A stretch of DNA of 64,000 nucleotides from an uncultured Lentisphaeraceae bacterium (GTDB taxonomy: Bacteria > Verrucomicrobiota > Kiritimatiellia > RFP12 > DVOR01). Below, piece by piece: positions 20,261-28,984 of the stretch. The notes under the pieces are model-generated. The model was not told the origin of the DNA and did no database searches. It saw only the letters and a list, made by a program, of their open reading frames with translations. The stretch spans positions 1 through 64,000 of the forward strand of contig CALBHX010000028.1 of assembly GCA_937892925.1 (NCBI GenBank). Reading direction: 5' to 3'. Numbering within the stretch: position 1 is the first letter of the stretch; each line of letters begins with the position of its first letter. The translations under genes and the position numbers were made by a program.

Positions 20261-22048
20261 TTATCCCCCGGAAGCAATCCGAGCAGCCTTCTCTTCCACT
20301 GCACAATAGGTCTCGAACGCGGCATCCAGCTCAGCCTGCGTAGCGGAAAGCTGGGTAGAAAGCCCGGCATAATCGGCACCTGGGCGCGAGAGTGCCTCGT
20401 TGAGCTCGGCCACCTGCCGTTCCAATGCGTCAATCACGTCGGGCAGCGTTTTCAATTGCTGCTGCTCTTTATACGAGAGGCGATCGGAGCGGTTGGAGCG
20501 GCGCACGGGAACCGGTTTTTGGTCAGCTTGGGCGGGAGCCGCCGCGTCCTGCGCAGCGGCCTGACGGGCTTTGACGGCCTCATAATCAGAATAACCTCCG
20601 GGATAGGCCGTTACCTGCCCGGCCTCAATCGCGAGAACAGAGGTTGCCACGTGATCAATAAAATCACGATCATGCGAAACCAGCAGGAGTGTGCCGGAAT
20701 AATTGGCCAGTTCTTCCTCCAAAAGCTCCAGCGTTTCAATATCCAAATCGTTCGTTGGCTCATCCATCACCAACACATTGCCGGGGTTCAAAAAGAGACG
20801 CGCGAGCAGCAGGCGGGCACGCTCACCGCCGCTGAGCGCCTTGACAGGGGTTCGGGCACGCTCAGGCGTAAACAGAAAGTCGCCCAAATAACCGTAAATA
20901 TGTTTGCGGACGCCGCCTACAAGAACAAATTCTTTCCCTTCGGCCACATTCTCCATCACCGTAGCCTCGGGGTTCAAGGCTCCGCGAAGCTGATCGAAGA
21001 AAGCCGGCTGAACATTCGCACCTAACTGCTGAGTCCCGCTCTGCGGGGTCAACTGTCCAAGAATCAGCCGCAGCAACGTTGTTTTCCCCGCGCCGTTCTC
21101 CCCAAGAATACCCACCCGCTCCCCGCGGAGAATACGCAGCGACACGTTGCGCAATGTGGGCTCTGCTGCGCCGGGATAGGCGAATGAAACCCCTTCACAG
21201 CGATAGACCAGGTCGCCCGTCCGCCCACCCTCCGTACCAAGGCTCAGAGAAGCCTTACCGCCTTGCGTCCTCCGCTGAGCGAACTCCTGGCGAAGCTTCA
21301 TCAGTGCTGCCACACGCCCCTCGTTGCGGCAGGTGCGCGCCTTAACCCCTCGGCGAAGCCACGCCTCTTCTTCGGAGAGCTTTTTGGACTTCTTTTCCCA
21401 ATAAACCGCCTCATCGGCCAAAAGCTCTGCCTTACGCCGCAAAAACGTGGGGTAATCGCAATCCCACCCCGAAAGCACCCCGCGATCCAAATCAAAAACC
21501 GAACGCGCCACGGCACGCAGAAACGCGCGGTCGTGCGTTACGAACAGACATGCAAAAGGAGCCGTGGATAAAAACCGCTCCAGCCAGCGAATGGACGCAA
21601 TATCCAAGTGGTTAGTCGGCTCATCCAATAGCAGCACCTGCGGCTCTGAAGCCAGCGCGCACCCCAACAGCACCCGCCGGCGAAGCCCTCCCGAGAGCGC
21701 ATTGAACACCGCCCCCGGCGCAAGCCCCAGCCGCGAGCAAAGCGCATCGGCCACGTGTGCCCGTGCAGGATCTGCCACCGCTGCCGCTAAAATCTCCCGC
21801 ACCGTGCCCGGCCTGTCCGCCGGAACATCCTGCGGCAAATACGCCACCCGAACCGAAGGCGCCTTCAGCACTTCACCGGAATCCGGCTCCAAAATCCCCG
21901 CAATCACTTTCAGCAGCGTTGACTTGCCCTCTCCATTACGCCCCGTAACGCACGCACGCGCCCCGGGCTCAACTGAAAGCGACAAATTCTCCAATACCGG
22001 TGCATTGCCGAACCCAACTGTAACCTGATGAAGTGTAATCAAAGCCAT
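20261..22048 (-). CDS. uup: ABC-F family ATPase, Uup-like
   Basis: 595 aa from ATG 22048; the frame is open further upstream but homology-like sequence starts at MALITLHQVTVGFG. Two ABC cassettes: Walker A GRNGEGKST and GENGAGKTT, signatures LSGGLRRRVLLG and LSGGERARLLLA, Walker B LLLDEPTNHLD and LVMDEPTNDLD. They are joined by a linker rich in basic residues. A C-terminal coiled coil (~520-590, LPDVIDALERQVAELNEAL) as in Uup/EttA relatives suggests a soluble protein that binds ribosomes or DNA rather than a transporter. It has no obvious Shine-Dalgarno. Confidence 0.88.
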   Translation of the reverse strand: MALITLHQVTVGFGNAPVLENLSLSVEPGARACVTGRNGEGKSTLLKVIAGILEPDSGEVLKAPSVRVAYLPQDVPADRPGTVREILAAAVADPARAHVADALCSRLGLAPGAVFNALSGGLRRRVLLGCALASEPQVLLLDEPTNHLDIASIRWLERFLSTAPFACLFVTHDRAFLRAVARSVFDLDRGVLSGWDCDYPTFLRRKAELLADEAVYWEKKSKKLSEEEAWLRRGVKARTCRNEGRVAALMKLRQEFAQRRTQGGKASLSLGTEGGRTGDLVYRCEGVSFAYPGAAEPTLRNVSLRILRGERVGILGENGAGKTTLLRLILGQLTPQSGTQQLGANVQPAFFDQLRGALNPEATVMENVAEGKEFVLVGGVRKHIYGYLGDFLFTPERARTPVKALSGGERARLLLARLFLNPGNVLVMDEPTNDLDIETLELLEEELANYSGTLLLVSHDRDFIDHVATSVLAIEAGQVTAYPGGYSDYEAVKARQAAAQDAAAPAQADQKPVPVRRSNRSDRLSYKEQQQLKTLPDVIDALERQVAELNEALSRPGADYAGLSTQLSATQAELDAAFETYCAVEEKAARIASGG

Positions 22049-22261
22049 AGCCGCATAGTTTACGCTTTCCCGTTTCGGACGGCAAGCTGCGCCGCAAAGC
22101 CAAGTCCTGGCAAAACCTGTTCCTTTATGCCGCCGGGTTCCATCTTCTGTCACATTGCGAAGCAATCCGCCCCCGCCCCACCTAACCGAATTGTGTGCCG
22201 CAGCGTCCCCGCGCTTTTACCACACAGCCCCTCAAATCATCCTCGAAGCGAGGCCCCATCA

Positions 22262-22309
22262 ACCCGCCCCGGGTCAAAGATTCATCCGCCCCGAGTTTAC
22301 CCAAAAGCC
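22262..22309 (+). repeat. Interspersed ~46-base intergenic repeat, copy 1
   Basis: Two CCGCCCCG cores 22 bases apart with the spacing and intervening bases largely shared with the copy at 46207 (both have AAGAT between the cores and TT-x-CCCAA after the second core). The ACCCGCCCCG core also occurs at 14346. All copies are intergenic. Confidence 0.55.
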
Positions 22310-22361
22310 GAGGCGGATGAAAAACGCCTCCCCTCCGATGATGTATTCAATCAATAAAGAG

Positions 22362-22507
22362 GAGAAAATAATCAAGGCATGAGAAAATAATCAAGGGGTT
22401 GAGAATGGGAAGCAGGAGAGGAAGGTTTGGAGGAAGGTCGTTTGTTGCCGAGAACGAGCGCGCCACGATCGAGAATGGGAAGCAGGAGAGGAAGGTTTGG
22501 AGGAAGG
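22362..22507 (+). repeat. Two sets of short direct repeats
   Basis: GAGAAAATAATCAAGG occurs twice, 19 bases apart (22362 and 22381). A 37-base unit starting GAGAATGGGAAGCAGG occurs at 22401 and again identically at 22471, with a 70-base period. The arrangement suggests local slippage or the footprint of a lost mobile or repeat-array element. There are too few units for a CRISPR array. Confidence 0.7.
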
Positions 22508-22513
22508 GGAGTT

Positions 22514-22893
22514 TTAGGGGGAAGGTGTAACCGAGCCGAGCAGCGTGTAGGGTTGATAGGTTGCGAAGTCGGTGGGCGGGGTTTGCGTGGGGGCGAAGAG
22601 CCCGCCGGGTGCGCCGAGGGTGAGGGGGATGTCGCGGGTGAGGGTGAGGTTGGGCAGATAGAACGTCTGGCTGTTTTCGGTGATGGTGGGGATGAGACCG
22701 GTGTTGAGGAGGATGACCACGCGCCAGACGCTCCCGTTTTGCGAGACTTTGAGGGACTGGATGGGTTCGGCCGCGCCGCCGAGGGCGAGGTTGGCCTCAA
22801 AGCGCTTGATGACGGATGTGGGCAGCTTGCAAGGGATTGCCGATGTTATCCGGATGGAACGAATAGAATAGCTAAAACGCTTCCTTAAGCTCT
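22514..22893 (-). pseudogene. Remnant of an unidentified protein-coding gene (C-terminal end)
   Basis: A minus-strand frame runs from a TAA at ~22894 to a TAA at 22514 with amino-acid content that looks selected (IKRFEANLALGG, VWRVVILLNTG, TFYLPNLTLT) yet has no ATG/GTG/TTG start except internal ones. The tail is Pro/Thr-rich. I take it as the C-terminal part of a decayed gene whose 5' end was replaced by the sequence upstream of the plus-strand operon. It might instead be a short gene with an unusual start. Family unknown. Confidence 0.35.
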
Positions 22894-22989
22894 TGCCTTA
22901 TTGGCACCCGCTCAGAACAACCGCCGCCCCCGCCTCAGAGCGCGGCAGATGCGAACGGAAACGGTTCGGTATGGTATCATGCGCATGTT

Positions 22990-24276
22990 ATGTTTTGGCG
23001 AAGCGTCTGTTTGTTCTGGTCTCTTTTCGCGTGCAGTTATGCCTGGGCAATTCCTCACGCGAAGGATGAGGGGCATCTTCGTGTGGGGCCATTTTTTGAA
23101 TGGCGAGAGCGCGGCGGGAAATTGTCGCGTCTAGCCGTGCGGCCATTCTTTGCCTGGGAGCGGGAAGCCGTGGGCGCCCGCGATCGGGATTTGGAGGTGT
23201 TCTGGCCGCTTTCGCATGCCGGGTGGCGCGGAGAAGAATACCACGCAAGATTCCTCTTTATGTTCTGGCAGGAGGCGGATCGCACAGGGCAGACAAGCCG
23301 CGATTATTCCTTTTCGGTGCCGCCGCTGTGGGTACATGGACGCGACTTGGAGAAACCGTATTGGGGGCTTTTCCCCCTTTACGGGAAAGTACCCAAGCTT
23401 TTTTTTCTGGAAGACGTTCAGTGGGCGGCATTTCCGCTGTGGCTGAGGTATCGAACGGGCGGCTCACGAGCCGTGCGCCGTGATTACTTTGGGTGGCCAT
23501 TCCTTTCGGCAAAATATGACCCGGACAGGACGCGGTGGGCGCTTTGGCCGCTCTTTGGGGTAAAGCGGGAGCCAGACTTTGACGCGCGGTTTGTCTTGTG
23601 GCCCTTCTGGAATGACCAGACATTTCATGCGCCGAAGCGTTCAGGGCGCGCGTGGATGCTGTGGCCGCTAATCGAGCGGATTGATGCGGATTCTGAACAG
23701 GGCTGGGGGTTTCTGCCGCCCCTTTTCCGAAACAGCTCGGCCACGAACGGTGCGCGTCTGTGGCGGGCGCCATGGCCCCTGCTGGAACATTACGAAGACG
23801 CACGGGAAAACACGTGGCGCGGATGGCGCCTGTGGGGGATCCAGCGGCGCGGATCGCGCCGCGCCTGGTGGCTGGCCTACCCGATTATATATGGAAGAAG
23901 TCAGCAAACGCCGCGCCTGCGGAAGCGGTCAATCCGCCTGTGGCCTTTTTACACCGATGAAGCCGTCTATAGCGTGTCGGGAACCGGGGCTGAGACGTTG
24001 AAAAGCAGCTTTTTCCGACTGTGGCCCTTTTACTCCAGCACCTATGAGGCCGGGCAGGGCCTACGCCGGCGGGCATTGGAGCTTTTTCCTATTCATGATG
24101 TTCCGGCAGTGGAACGCAACTGGGCGCCATTCTGGACGCTCTATACCGCCACCCGCAACCCGGGTTCAGACGAGGTGCTGCACGAGCTGTTTTGGGGGTT
24201 GATCTGGTGGCGAACGCGGGCAGAAGCATCCGATGAAGCGCGTGCCCCAGAAGAAACGAAGGGAACGACACCATGA
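22990..24276 (+). CDS. Secreted Trp-rich repeat protein, first gene of the Mla-like operon
   Basis: 428 aa. Signal peptide (residues 1-20, ending SYAWA). The mature protein is a chain of short, aromatic, beta-strand-like units. Eight copies of WP(F/L) are spread along it (FWPL, GWPF, LWPL, LWPF, LWPL, PWPL, LWPF, LWPF), each within a stretch of alternating aromatic and Arg residues. No Cys-rich, catalytic or coiled-coil feature is seen. The pattern would suit an outer-membrane beta barrel or a beta-solenoid. Its stop overlaps the mlaE start by four bases (ATGA), so it is translated with the lipid transporter and may be its outer-membrane or periplasmic partner; that role is inference. Confidence 0.75.
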   Translation: MFWRSVCLFWSLFACSYAWAIPHAKDEGHLRVGPFFEWRERGGKLSRLAVRPFFAWEREAVGARDRDLEVFWPLSHAGWRGEEYHARFLFMFWQEADRTGQTSRDYSFSVPPLWVHGRDLEKPYWGLFPLYGKVPKLFFLEDVQWAAFPLWLRYRTGGSRAVRRDYFGWPFLSAKYDPDRTRWALWPLFGVKREPDFDARFVLWPFWNDQTFHAPKRSGRAWMLWPLIERIDADSEQGWGFLPPLFRNSSATNGARLWRAPWPLLEHYEDARENTWRGWRLWGIQRRGSRRAWWLAYPIIYGRSQQTPRLRKRSIRLWPFYTDEAVYSVSGTGAETLKSSFFRLWPFYSSTYEAGQGLRRRALELFPIHDVPAVERNWAPFWTLYTATRNPGSDEVLHELFWGLIWWRTRAEASDEARAPEETKGTTP

Positions 24277-25061
24277 GTCTTGCATTTCGCGAGCCGGTAG
24301 AAAACCGACTAGGCGCATTATGCGCAGCAGTCGGGCAGACGGTGCAGGTGGCGGCAGCAGCGTTTTGCGGCCTGCCGGGGATGTTGTGGCGACAGCGGTC
24401 GCGGCAAGTCTTTTACCGGCAGCTCTACGTGGCGGGAATTGGAACGCTGCCAGTGGCAACAGTGGTAGCACTCTTCACAGGCATGATCCTGAGCCTGCAG
24501 CTTGGGATTGCCTTCCGGCAGTTCTCACAGGAGCTAATGGTGGCGTATACGCTAACCTTTGCGATGTTTCGGGAAATGGGGCCGTTCATGACGGGGATTT
24601 TGCTGGCTTCATGCGTAGGCTCGGCCATGGCGGCACAACTGGGGACGATGACGGTAGATGAGGAAGTCGCAGCATTGGAAATGATGGGCGTGAACCCGAT
24701 TCGGTTTCTCGTGGTGCCGCGGTTCTGGGCGATGACATGCATGGCGCCGTTACTCTCCTTTTACACGTGCCTGATTGCTTTTTTTGGCGGAGCACTGGTT
24801 GGTTATACGCAGCTGAATATTCCCTTTCTTCAATTTTTCAGGCAGCTGGTGGAGGCGGCAGAGCTGAAGGATTTATATGTTGGGTTGTTCAAGGCTATGT
24901 GTTTTGGAATGCTGATTTGCAGTATTTCCTGTACGGTTGGATTTGCCGCCACGCAGGGAGCGTCCGGGGTAGGCGCCGCCACCCGCCGGGCGGTTATTCT
25001 TTCATTTCTCTCTATTCTGATTGGCGGCTATTTCATCACGAGGTTCTTCTATGCCCTGTGA
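24273..25061 (+). CDS. mlaE: MlaE-type ABC transporter permease for phospholipids
   Basis: 262 aa. MlaE/YrbE family core: ATVVALFTGMILSLQLG, REMGPFMTGILLASCVGSAMAAQLGTM, and EVAALEMMGVNPIRFLVVPR, which contains the conserved EA/EV-type cytoplasmic loop that contacts the ATPase. About five to six membrane helices. It forms the inner-membrane channel of a system that moves phospholipid between membranes. The start overlaps the preceding gene (ATGA) and the end overlaps mlaF by 11 bases. Confidence 0.93.
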   Translation: MSLAFREPVENRLGALCAAVGQTVQVAAAAFCGLPGMLWRQRSRQVFYRQLYVAGIGTLPVATVVALFTGMILSLQLGIAFRQFSQELMVAYTLTFAMFREMGPFMTGILLASCVGSAMAAQLGTMTVDEEVAALEMMGVNPIRFLVVPRFWAMTCMAPLLSFYTCLIAFFGGALVGYTQLNIPFLQFFRQLVEAAELKDLYVGLFKAMCFGMLICSISCTVGFAATQGASGVGAATRRAVILSFLSILIGGYFITRFFYAL

Positions 25062-25806
25062 AGATCCGATTGTCTTTGAGAACGTCTGCAAAGTGTTTGG
25101 CGGGCATGAAGTGATCGCCCATCAAACCTTCTCAATTCATGCAGGAGAACGCTTTGTGATTATCGGCCCCTCTGGGACAGGGAAGAGTGTTTCCCTGAAG
25201 CTTGCCTCCGGGCAGCTTTTCCCCAGTTCAGGAAAGGTAAAACTCTTAGGGCACGATTTGGCGCAGCTTTCGACGAAAGCTCTTTCACGTCTTCGCAAAC
25301 GGGTGGGTTACCTGTTCCAAAGCGGCGCATTGCTGGGGTGGAAAACGTTGGCCGAAAATATTGCATTGCCCCTAGAAGAACGCGATGAATGCGCGGGAGA
25401 GGAACTGGAGCAGCGCGTTCGGGAAGCATTGGAGGAAGTTGGGCTCGGGCAAGCAGGAGAGCTCTATCCGGCAGAAGCTTCCGGCGGCATGGTTAAACGA
25501 GCTGCATTTGCGCGCGCCATGATTGACAACCCGGAGGTGTTGTTCTGCGATGAGCCGACCTCCGGTCTTGATCCGGTCATGTCGCGCACCATTGATCGGT
25601 TAATCGTGGATATCAACGAACGCAGGGGAACAACGTGCGTGGTGGTGACGCATGACTTGGCTGGTGCATTGCTTTATGCGAGCCGGATTGCGTTTCTGAA
25701 GGCAGGACGATTTCTCGAAGTAGCCACGCCGGACGGTATTCGCCGCTCTAAAGCACCAGAGATTCAGGCGTTTCTAAAAGCCCAACAACTGGAGGTTTGC
25801 CTATGA
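25051..25806 (+). CDS. mlaF: MlaF-type ABC ATPase
   Basis: 251 aa from the ATG at 25051 (GAGG eight bases upstream, inside mlaE). Walker A GPSGTGKS (39-46), Q-loop in YLFQSGALL, signature EASGGMVKRAAFARAMI (the SGGM form is typical of MlaF), Walker B EVLFCDEPTSGLDPV, and the switch His in VVTHDL. Powers the MlaE channel from the cytoplasm. The stop overlaps the mlaD start by four bases. Confidence 0.95.
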   Translation: MPCEDPIVFENVCKVFGGHEVIAHQTFSIHAGERFVIIGPSGTGKSVSLKLASGQLFPSSGKVKLLGHDLAQLSTKALSRLRKRVGYLFQSGALLGWKTLAENIALPLEERDECAGEELEQRVREALEEVGLGQAGELYPAEASGGMVKRAAFARAMIDNPEVLFCDEPTSGLDPVMSRTIDRLIVDINERRGTTCVVVTHDLAGALLYASRIAFLKAGRFLEVATPDGIRRSKAPEIQAFLKAQQLEVCL

Positions 25807-26915
25807 AGGCGAAGTCTCAATGCTCGATTTCGGAAATTCTCACAGGTCTATTTGTCCTTGCGGTAATTGGTGCGCTCGGATTTTTCACCATCATTATCAG
25901 CGGCGTGGATTGGCTGAAAGGAACGCAGGCCATCATTCAGGAAGTGCGCTTTGAGAACGTAGGAGCCCTCAAGGTGCAGGATCCGGTTTTCGTCCGCGGG
26001 ATGAAGATAGGCAATGTGCAGAGGCTTCGACTGGAACCGGACGGTGTGTGCGTAACACTCCATCTCTCGGAGCCAATCCAACTGAAAAAAGACTACGCCT
26101 TTTCCATTGCCAAAACGTCCATGCTGGGCGGAAGCTGCGTGGAGATTCGGCAGGGGGATGCAGCTGAGCCCCTCCCCGAAGGCACACCGCTGCGTGGCAT
26201 CACTCCGGTAGATACGCTTCAGGAATTAGGCGAACTGGTCTCAACATTGCGTCAATCGATCGATGCCCCAACCATTCGGAGCACGTTAACCAACGTGCAG
26301 CGTGCGTCCGATGACGTAGCCGAACTGACCGGACGACTCCGCCGGGGAGAAGGACTAGTCGGCAAACTGCTCTCTGCGGAAGATACCACTTATGCAGATC
26401 TCCGGGGAACATTAGCCAATCTTCACACTCTCACGCAAGGCCTGTCCAATGGAAAAGGTTTGCTTGGCCGCCTCCTGAACGAGCAAGATCCCGCAGCGGA
26501 GAACTTCTCCGCCACACTCGCCAGTTTACGCGACCTTGCAGAAGGTCTGCGTAATGGGCGCGGGTTACTCGGCAAATTGATGCGGGAAGACGATACCTCC
26601 TATGCCGATTTGCGCGCGTCCTTGGCCAACATCCGTTCCGTCACAGCCAAGCTGAATGATCCTGCCTGCGGCCTGGGACGTCTGTTATCACAAGATTCCA
26701 AGTTGGTGGAGAACCTGGAAGTTACTGCCGAAAACTTGCGAAACGTTTCAACCAAACTCGAACGAGGCGAGGGAACACTTGGCAAGTTGGTAAATGACGA
26801 CGCCGTAGCGAACGAAATTGAAGCCACCCTGCGCGATGTTCGGCAAGTCATCGATAATCTACGCGACACCGCCCCCATCACCACCTTCTCTTCTCTTTTT
26901 TTCAATGGACTCTAA
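25803..26915 (+). CDS. mlaD: MlaD-type MCE-domain lipid-binding protein with a long helical repeat tail
   Basis: 370 aa; ATG 25803 follows GGAGG. N-terminal membrane anchor (~15-35, GLFVLAVIGALGFFTIIIS), one MCE domain (~45-125, VRFENVGALKVQDPVFVRGMKIGNVQ), then ~240 residues of amphipathic repeats. At least four units of about 45 residues carry G(R/K)G(L/T)(L/V)G(R/K)L and an Asp-rich turn. MCE proteins form hexameric rings on MlaE, and the long helical tail resembles tails that build periplasmic needles or tunnels in other MCE proteins. Last gene of the operon; no strong terminator follows immediately. Confidence 0.9.
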   Translation: MKAKSQCSISEILTGLFVLAVIGALGFFTIIISGVDWLKGTQAIIQEVRFENVGALKVQDPVFVRGMKIGNVQRLRLEPDGVCVTLHLSEPIQLKKDYAFSIAKTSMLGGSCVEIRQGDAAEPLPEGTPLRGITPVDTLQELGELVSTLRQSIDAPTIRSTLTNVQRASDDVAELTGRLRRGEGLVGKLLSAEDTTYADLRGTLANLHTLTQGLSNGKGLLGRLLNEQDPAAENFSATLASLRDLAEGLRNGRGLLGKLMREDDTSYADLRASLANIRSVTAKLNDPACGLGRLLSQDSKLVENLEVTAENLRNVSTKLERGEGTLGKLVNDDAVANEIEATLRDVRQVIDNLRDTAPITTFSSLFFNGL

Positions 26916-27549
26916 GTGTGATTCGCTCTGAATGTCATCGACAAGGTCTTGGAACTGTCTGGTTCGTGTAACCGACACATCTGAACATCATTCTGGAAAA
27001 ATTGAAATCGCGGGGGCGTTAAAACCTGAATTCCCCGCCACAAGGAACCAGCATCCATAAACAAGGGTACGCTGCCTCCAGGGCATTACACCGTTCGGAA
27101 CCGTATCGTCCTCTCATATTCAGAACACCCACCGTTTTACAACAGGTAGACCATCGATACGCGTGCGATGGATGCCTGTCTGAACGCTGGCATATACCAT
27201 ACAGACAGAAAGAAAAAACCTTTATGTCCCCGATCGAGCGAACATCGTTGTAGCCCCATATAATACAACGTTACGATGCGCTTCAAACACCGCTTAGCCT
27301 CGCCCTCACACATCCCCATTTCTGCGGCAACAACGCATTCATTTAAGCCGAACCGTTCACCTGTGTCAGCGATTTCAACCCGTACAAAACCAAAAACAAC
27401 CTGTTGGCCACGCGTCTCTCTCTCTCACCAACCTCCTCCTCTAAACGATCTCTTCAAGCCTGTCGATTCATTGAGGTATCACTCAAGTGCCCAAACAGCC
27501 CTTCAAACACACCTCTCCCCTCAAACAGACGCCCCGCCAATATACGCCA
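26916..27549. other. 630-base region between convergent units, no gene seen
   Basis: Low coding signal on both strands, with open frames that lack ribosome sites. I see no tRNA, repeat array or mobile element. Only the terminator at 27550 is supported. Confidence 0.4.
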
Positions 27550-27582
27550 AAATCCGGAGGCACATATAACGCCTCCGGATTT
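27550..27582. terminator. Terminator of the DksA-like gene (bidirectional)
   Basis: A perfect 12-bp stem, AAATCCGGAGGC / GCCTCCGGATTT, with a 9-base loop, 37 bases beyond the minus-strand stop at 27619. T-rich on both sides. Confidence 0.8.
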
Positions 27583-27618
27583 ATTATCCAACCTCAGCAA
27601 CAACACTCCGTGCTCTTC

Positions 27619-28725
27619 CTACGCGTTCTGCTGTCGCCGATTCTTTGCCTCCTTCTTCTTCGCCTCATACTCTGTTTTGCACTTTACACAACGGATGGCA
27701 AAAGGATATGACTTCAGACGATCACGCGTAATAAGGCAGCCGCAGACCTGACAAATACCGTACGTTTTCTCTTTGATAGCGGTCAAAGCATCATTCACCG
27801 AATTGAGCTGATCCTGAAGATCATTTGCCCGATTCAAATCTGCCGTACGAGTAAAGGTGTTCGTGCCATCCTCCTCCACGTTCTCCTCATCAGCCCGGCT
27901 CAACGCTTCGCCACGAATCGCACGCTGACGGCGGAGAATCTCTTCTCGACGCTCCAACAACCGCAGCTTGAAATCCTCTAAATCCGCATCGCTGAATCGC
28001 TGTTTCCCCCCCTTTGGGAAGCGTGTACTTCCCTGCGCAGCTCTTTTTCCCAACACTGCACTCGGTTTGATGACCGGATAACGCGGCTGTAAATGTGTTA
28101 CAGGCTTCGCCGAAACCGAAACAGCCTTGTCCGACGTTCCGGTTGGCTTGGACAAGGCTTTTTTGGCAGGAACAGCCTTGATGGCCGTCTTCTTTTCAGC
28201 AGCCGCGGTGGTTTTTGGAGCTTCAACACGCTTCTTCACAGAAGCTCCGGCCTTTGATGCAGACTTCGCCGTTACCTTTTCATCCACCTTTTTGGCCGAT
28301 GCTTTAGCAACCCCCTTGGATGCCGCAATCTTCTTTGCCGGGACTTCCTTCTTGGCCGACACCACGGACTTTTTAACCACAGCCACCGTTTTTTTCACGG
28401 CAGACTTCGCCGCAGGCTTAACCCCAGAAGATTTTTTCACCGCGGCCGGCTTTTTTCCCCCTGCAACCGCCTTCACCGGTTGTTTTTTTACAGCTGTCTG
28501 CAACACCGACTTCTTCGCTGTGAGAACTTTAGCGGCCGGCTTTTTCACACCAGCCGTTTTGCTCGAACCGGAGGCCGAAGTCTTCTTGACTGCGGAGGCA
28601 CCCAAAGACGTCTTTACGGAAGGAGATTTCGCGGCGGTTTTCCCCGAACTCTTTTTCACCGAGGCTTTTTTCTCTTTCGGGGCGGATGTCTTTTTTGACA
28701 CAGGCTTTTTAGTGGTGGTTGCCAT
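27619..28725 (-). CDS. DksA/TraR zinc-finger protein with a long histone-H1-like Lys/Ala tail
   Basis: 368 aa from ATG 28725 (AGGAGG upstream). Residues 1-245 are almost wholly Lys, Ala, Val, Ser, Thr and Pro, in repeats such as KKPAAK, KKSVV and KKTA, like the C-terminal tails of eukaryotic linker histones. Residues ~250-368 form a DksA/TraR domain: a coiled-coil hairpin (DLEDFKLRLLERREEILR) with acidic residues near its tip, then a four-Cys zinc finger, Cys325/328/346/349 (CxxC-x17-CxxC). The DksA part would enter the RNA polymerase secondary channel; the tail would be expected to bind nucleic acid. Monocistronic with its own promoter and terminator. Confidence 0.85.
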   Translation of the reverse strand: MATTTKKPVSKKTSAPKEKKASVKKSSGKTAAKSPSVKTSLGASAVKKTSASGSSKTAGVKKPAAKVLTAKKSVLQTAVKKQPVKAVAGGKKPAAVKKSSGVKPAAKSAVKKTVAVVKKSVVSAKKEVPAKKIAASKGVAKASAKKVDEKVTAKSASKAGASVKKRVEAPKTTAAAEKKTAIKAVPAKKALSKPTGTSDKAVSVSAKPVTHLQPRYPVIKPSAVLGKRAAQGSTRFPKGGKQRFSDADLEDFKLRLLERREEILRRQRAIRGEALSRADEENVEEDGTNTFTRTADLNRANDLQDQLNSVNDALTAIKEKTYGICQVCGCLITRDRLKSYPFAIRCVKCKTEYEAKKKEAKNRRQQNA

Positions 28726-28801
28726 AATGCAGAACCTCCTCAAGATGAGCATCATGTCACGCAGATGCGGCAGTTGTCGGGCCCTCCCTCACAACCCCAA
28801 C

Positions 28802-28831
28802 ATGTTATCAAAAACGGCCCCCTTTATGCAA
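28802..28831 (-). promoter_or_regulatory. Sigma-70 promoter candidate for the DksA-like gene
   Basis: On the minus strand TTGCAT, 18 bases, TAACAT, about 77 bases upstream of the start codon. A second overlapping option, TTGACG further upstream, has a poorer -10. Confidence 0.45.
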
Positions 28832-28984
28832 GACTTCTCACACGTCAAGCCAGGCAGAAAACCCGCCTGCCTCCTCGTCCGAAAGTTCATCTGCTTTGTC
28901 AAAACACGTTTCAATCCACACCTTTAGGTTCCGATGCCGCCCAGCGCCACCCATCCAGCGAATATATGCTATCATGCCCATACC

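Larger units (their letters stand above)
22049..22989. other. 940-base gene-poor, repeat-bearing region
   Basis: Holds an interspersed GC repeat, two sets of short direct repeats and a minus-strand gene remnant, each listed separately. No intact gene is supported. The purine-rich composition around 22380-22510 differs from flanking sequence. Confidence 0.5.

Noticed and set aside
22362..22507. CRISPR array
   Set aside because: Only two units of each repeat, with unequal periods and no cas genes.
22899..22914. TTGGCAC resembling a sigma-54 -24 element
   Set aside because: No TTGC at the required -12 spacing.
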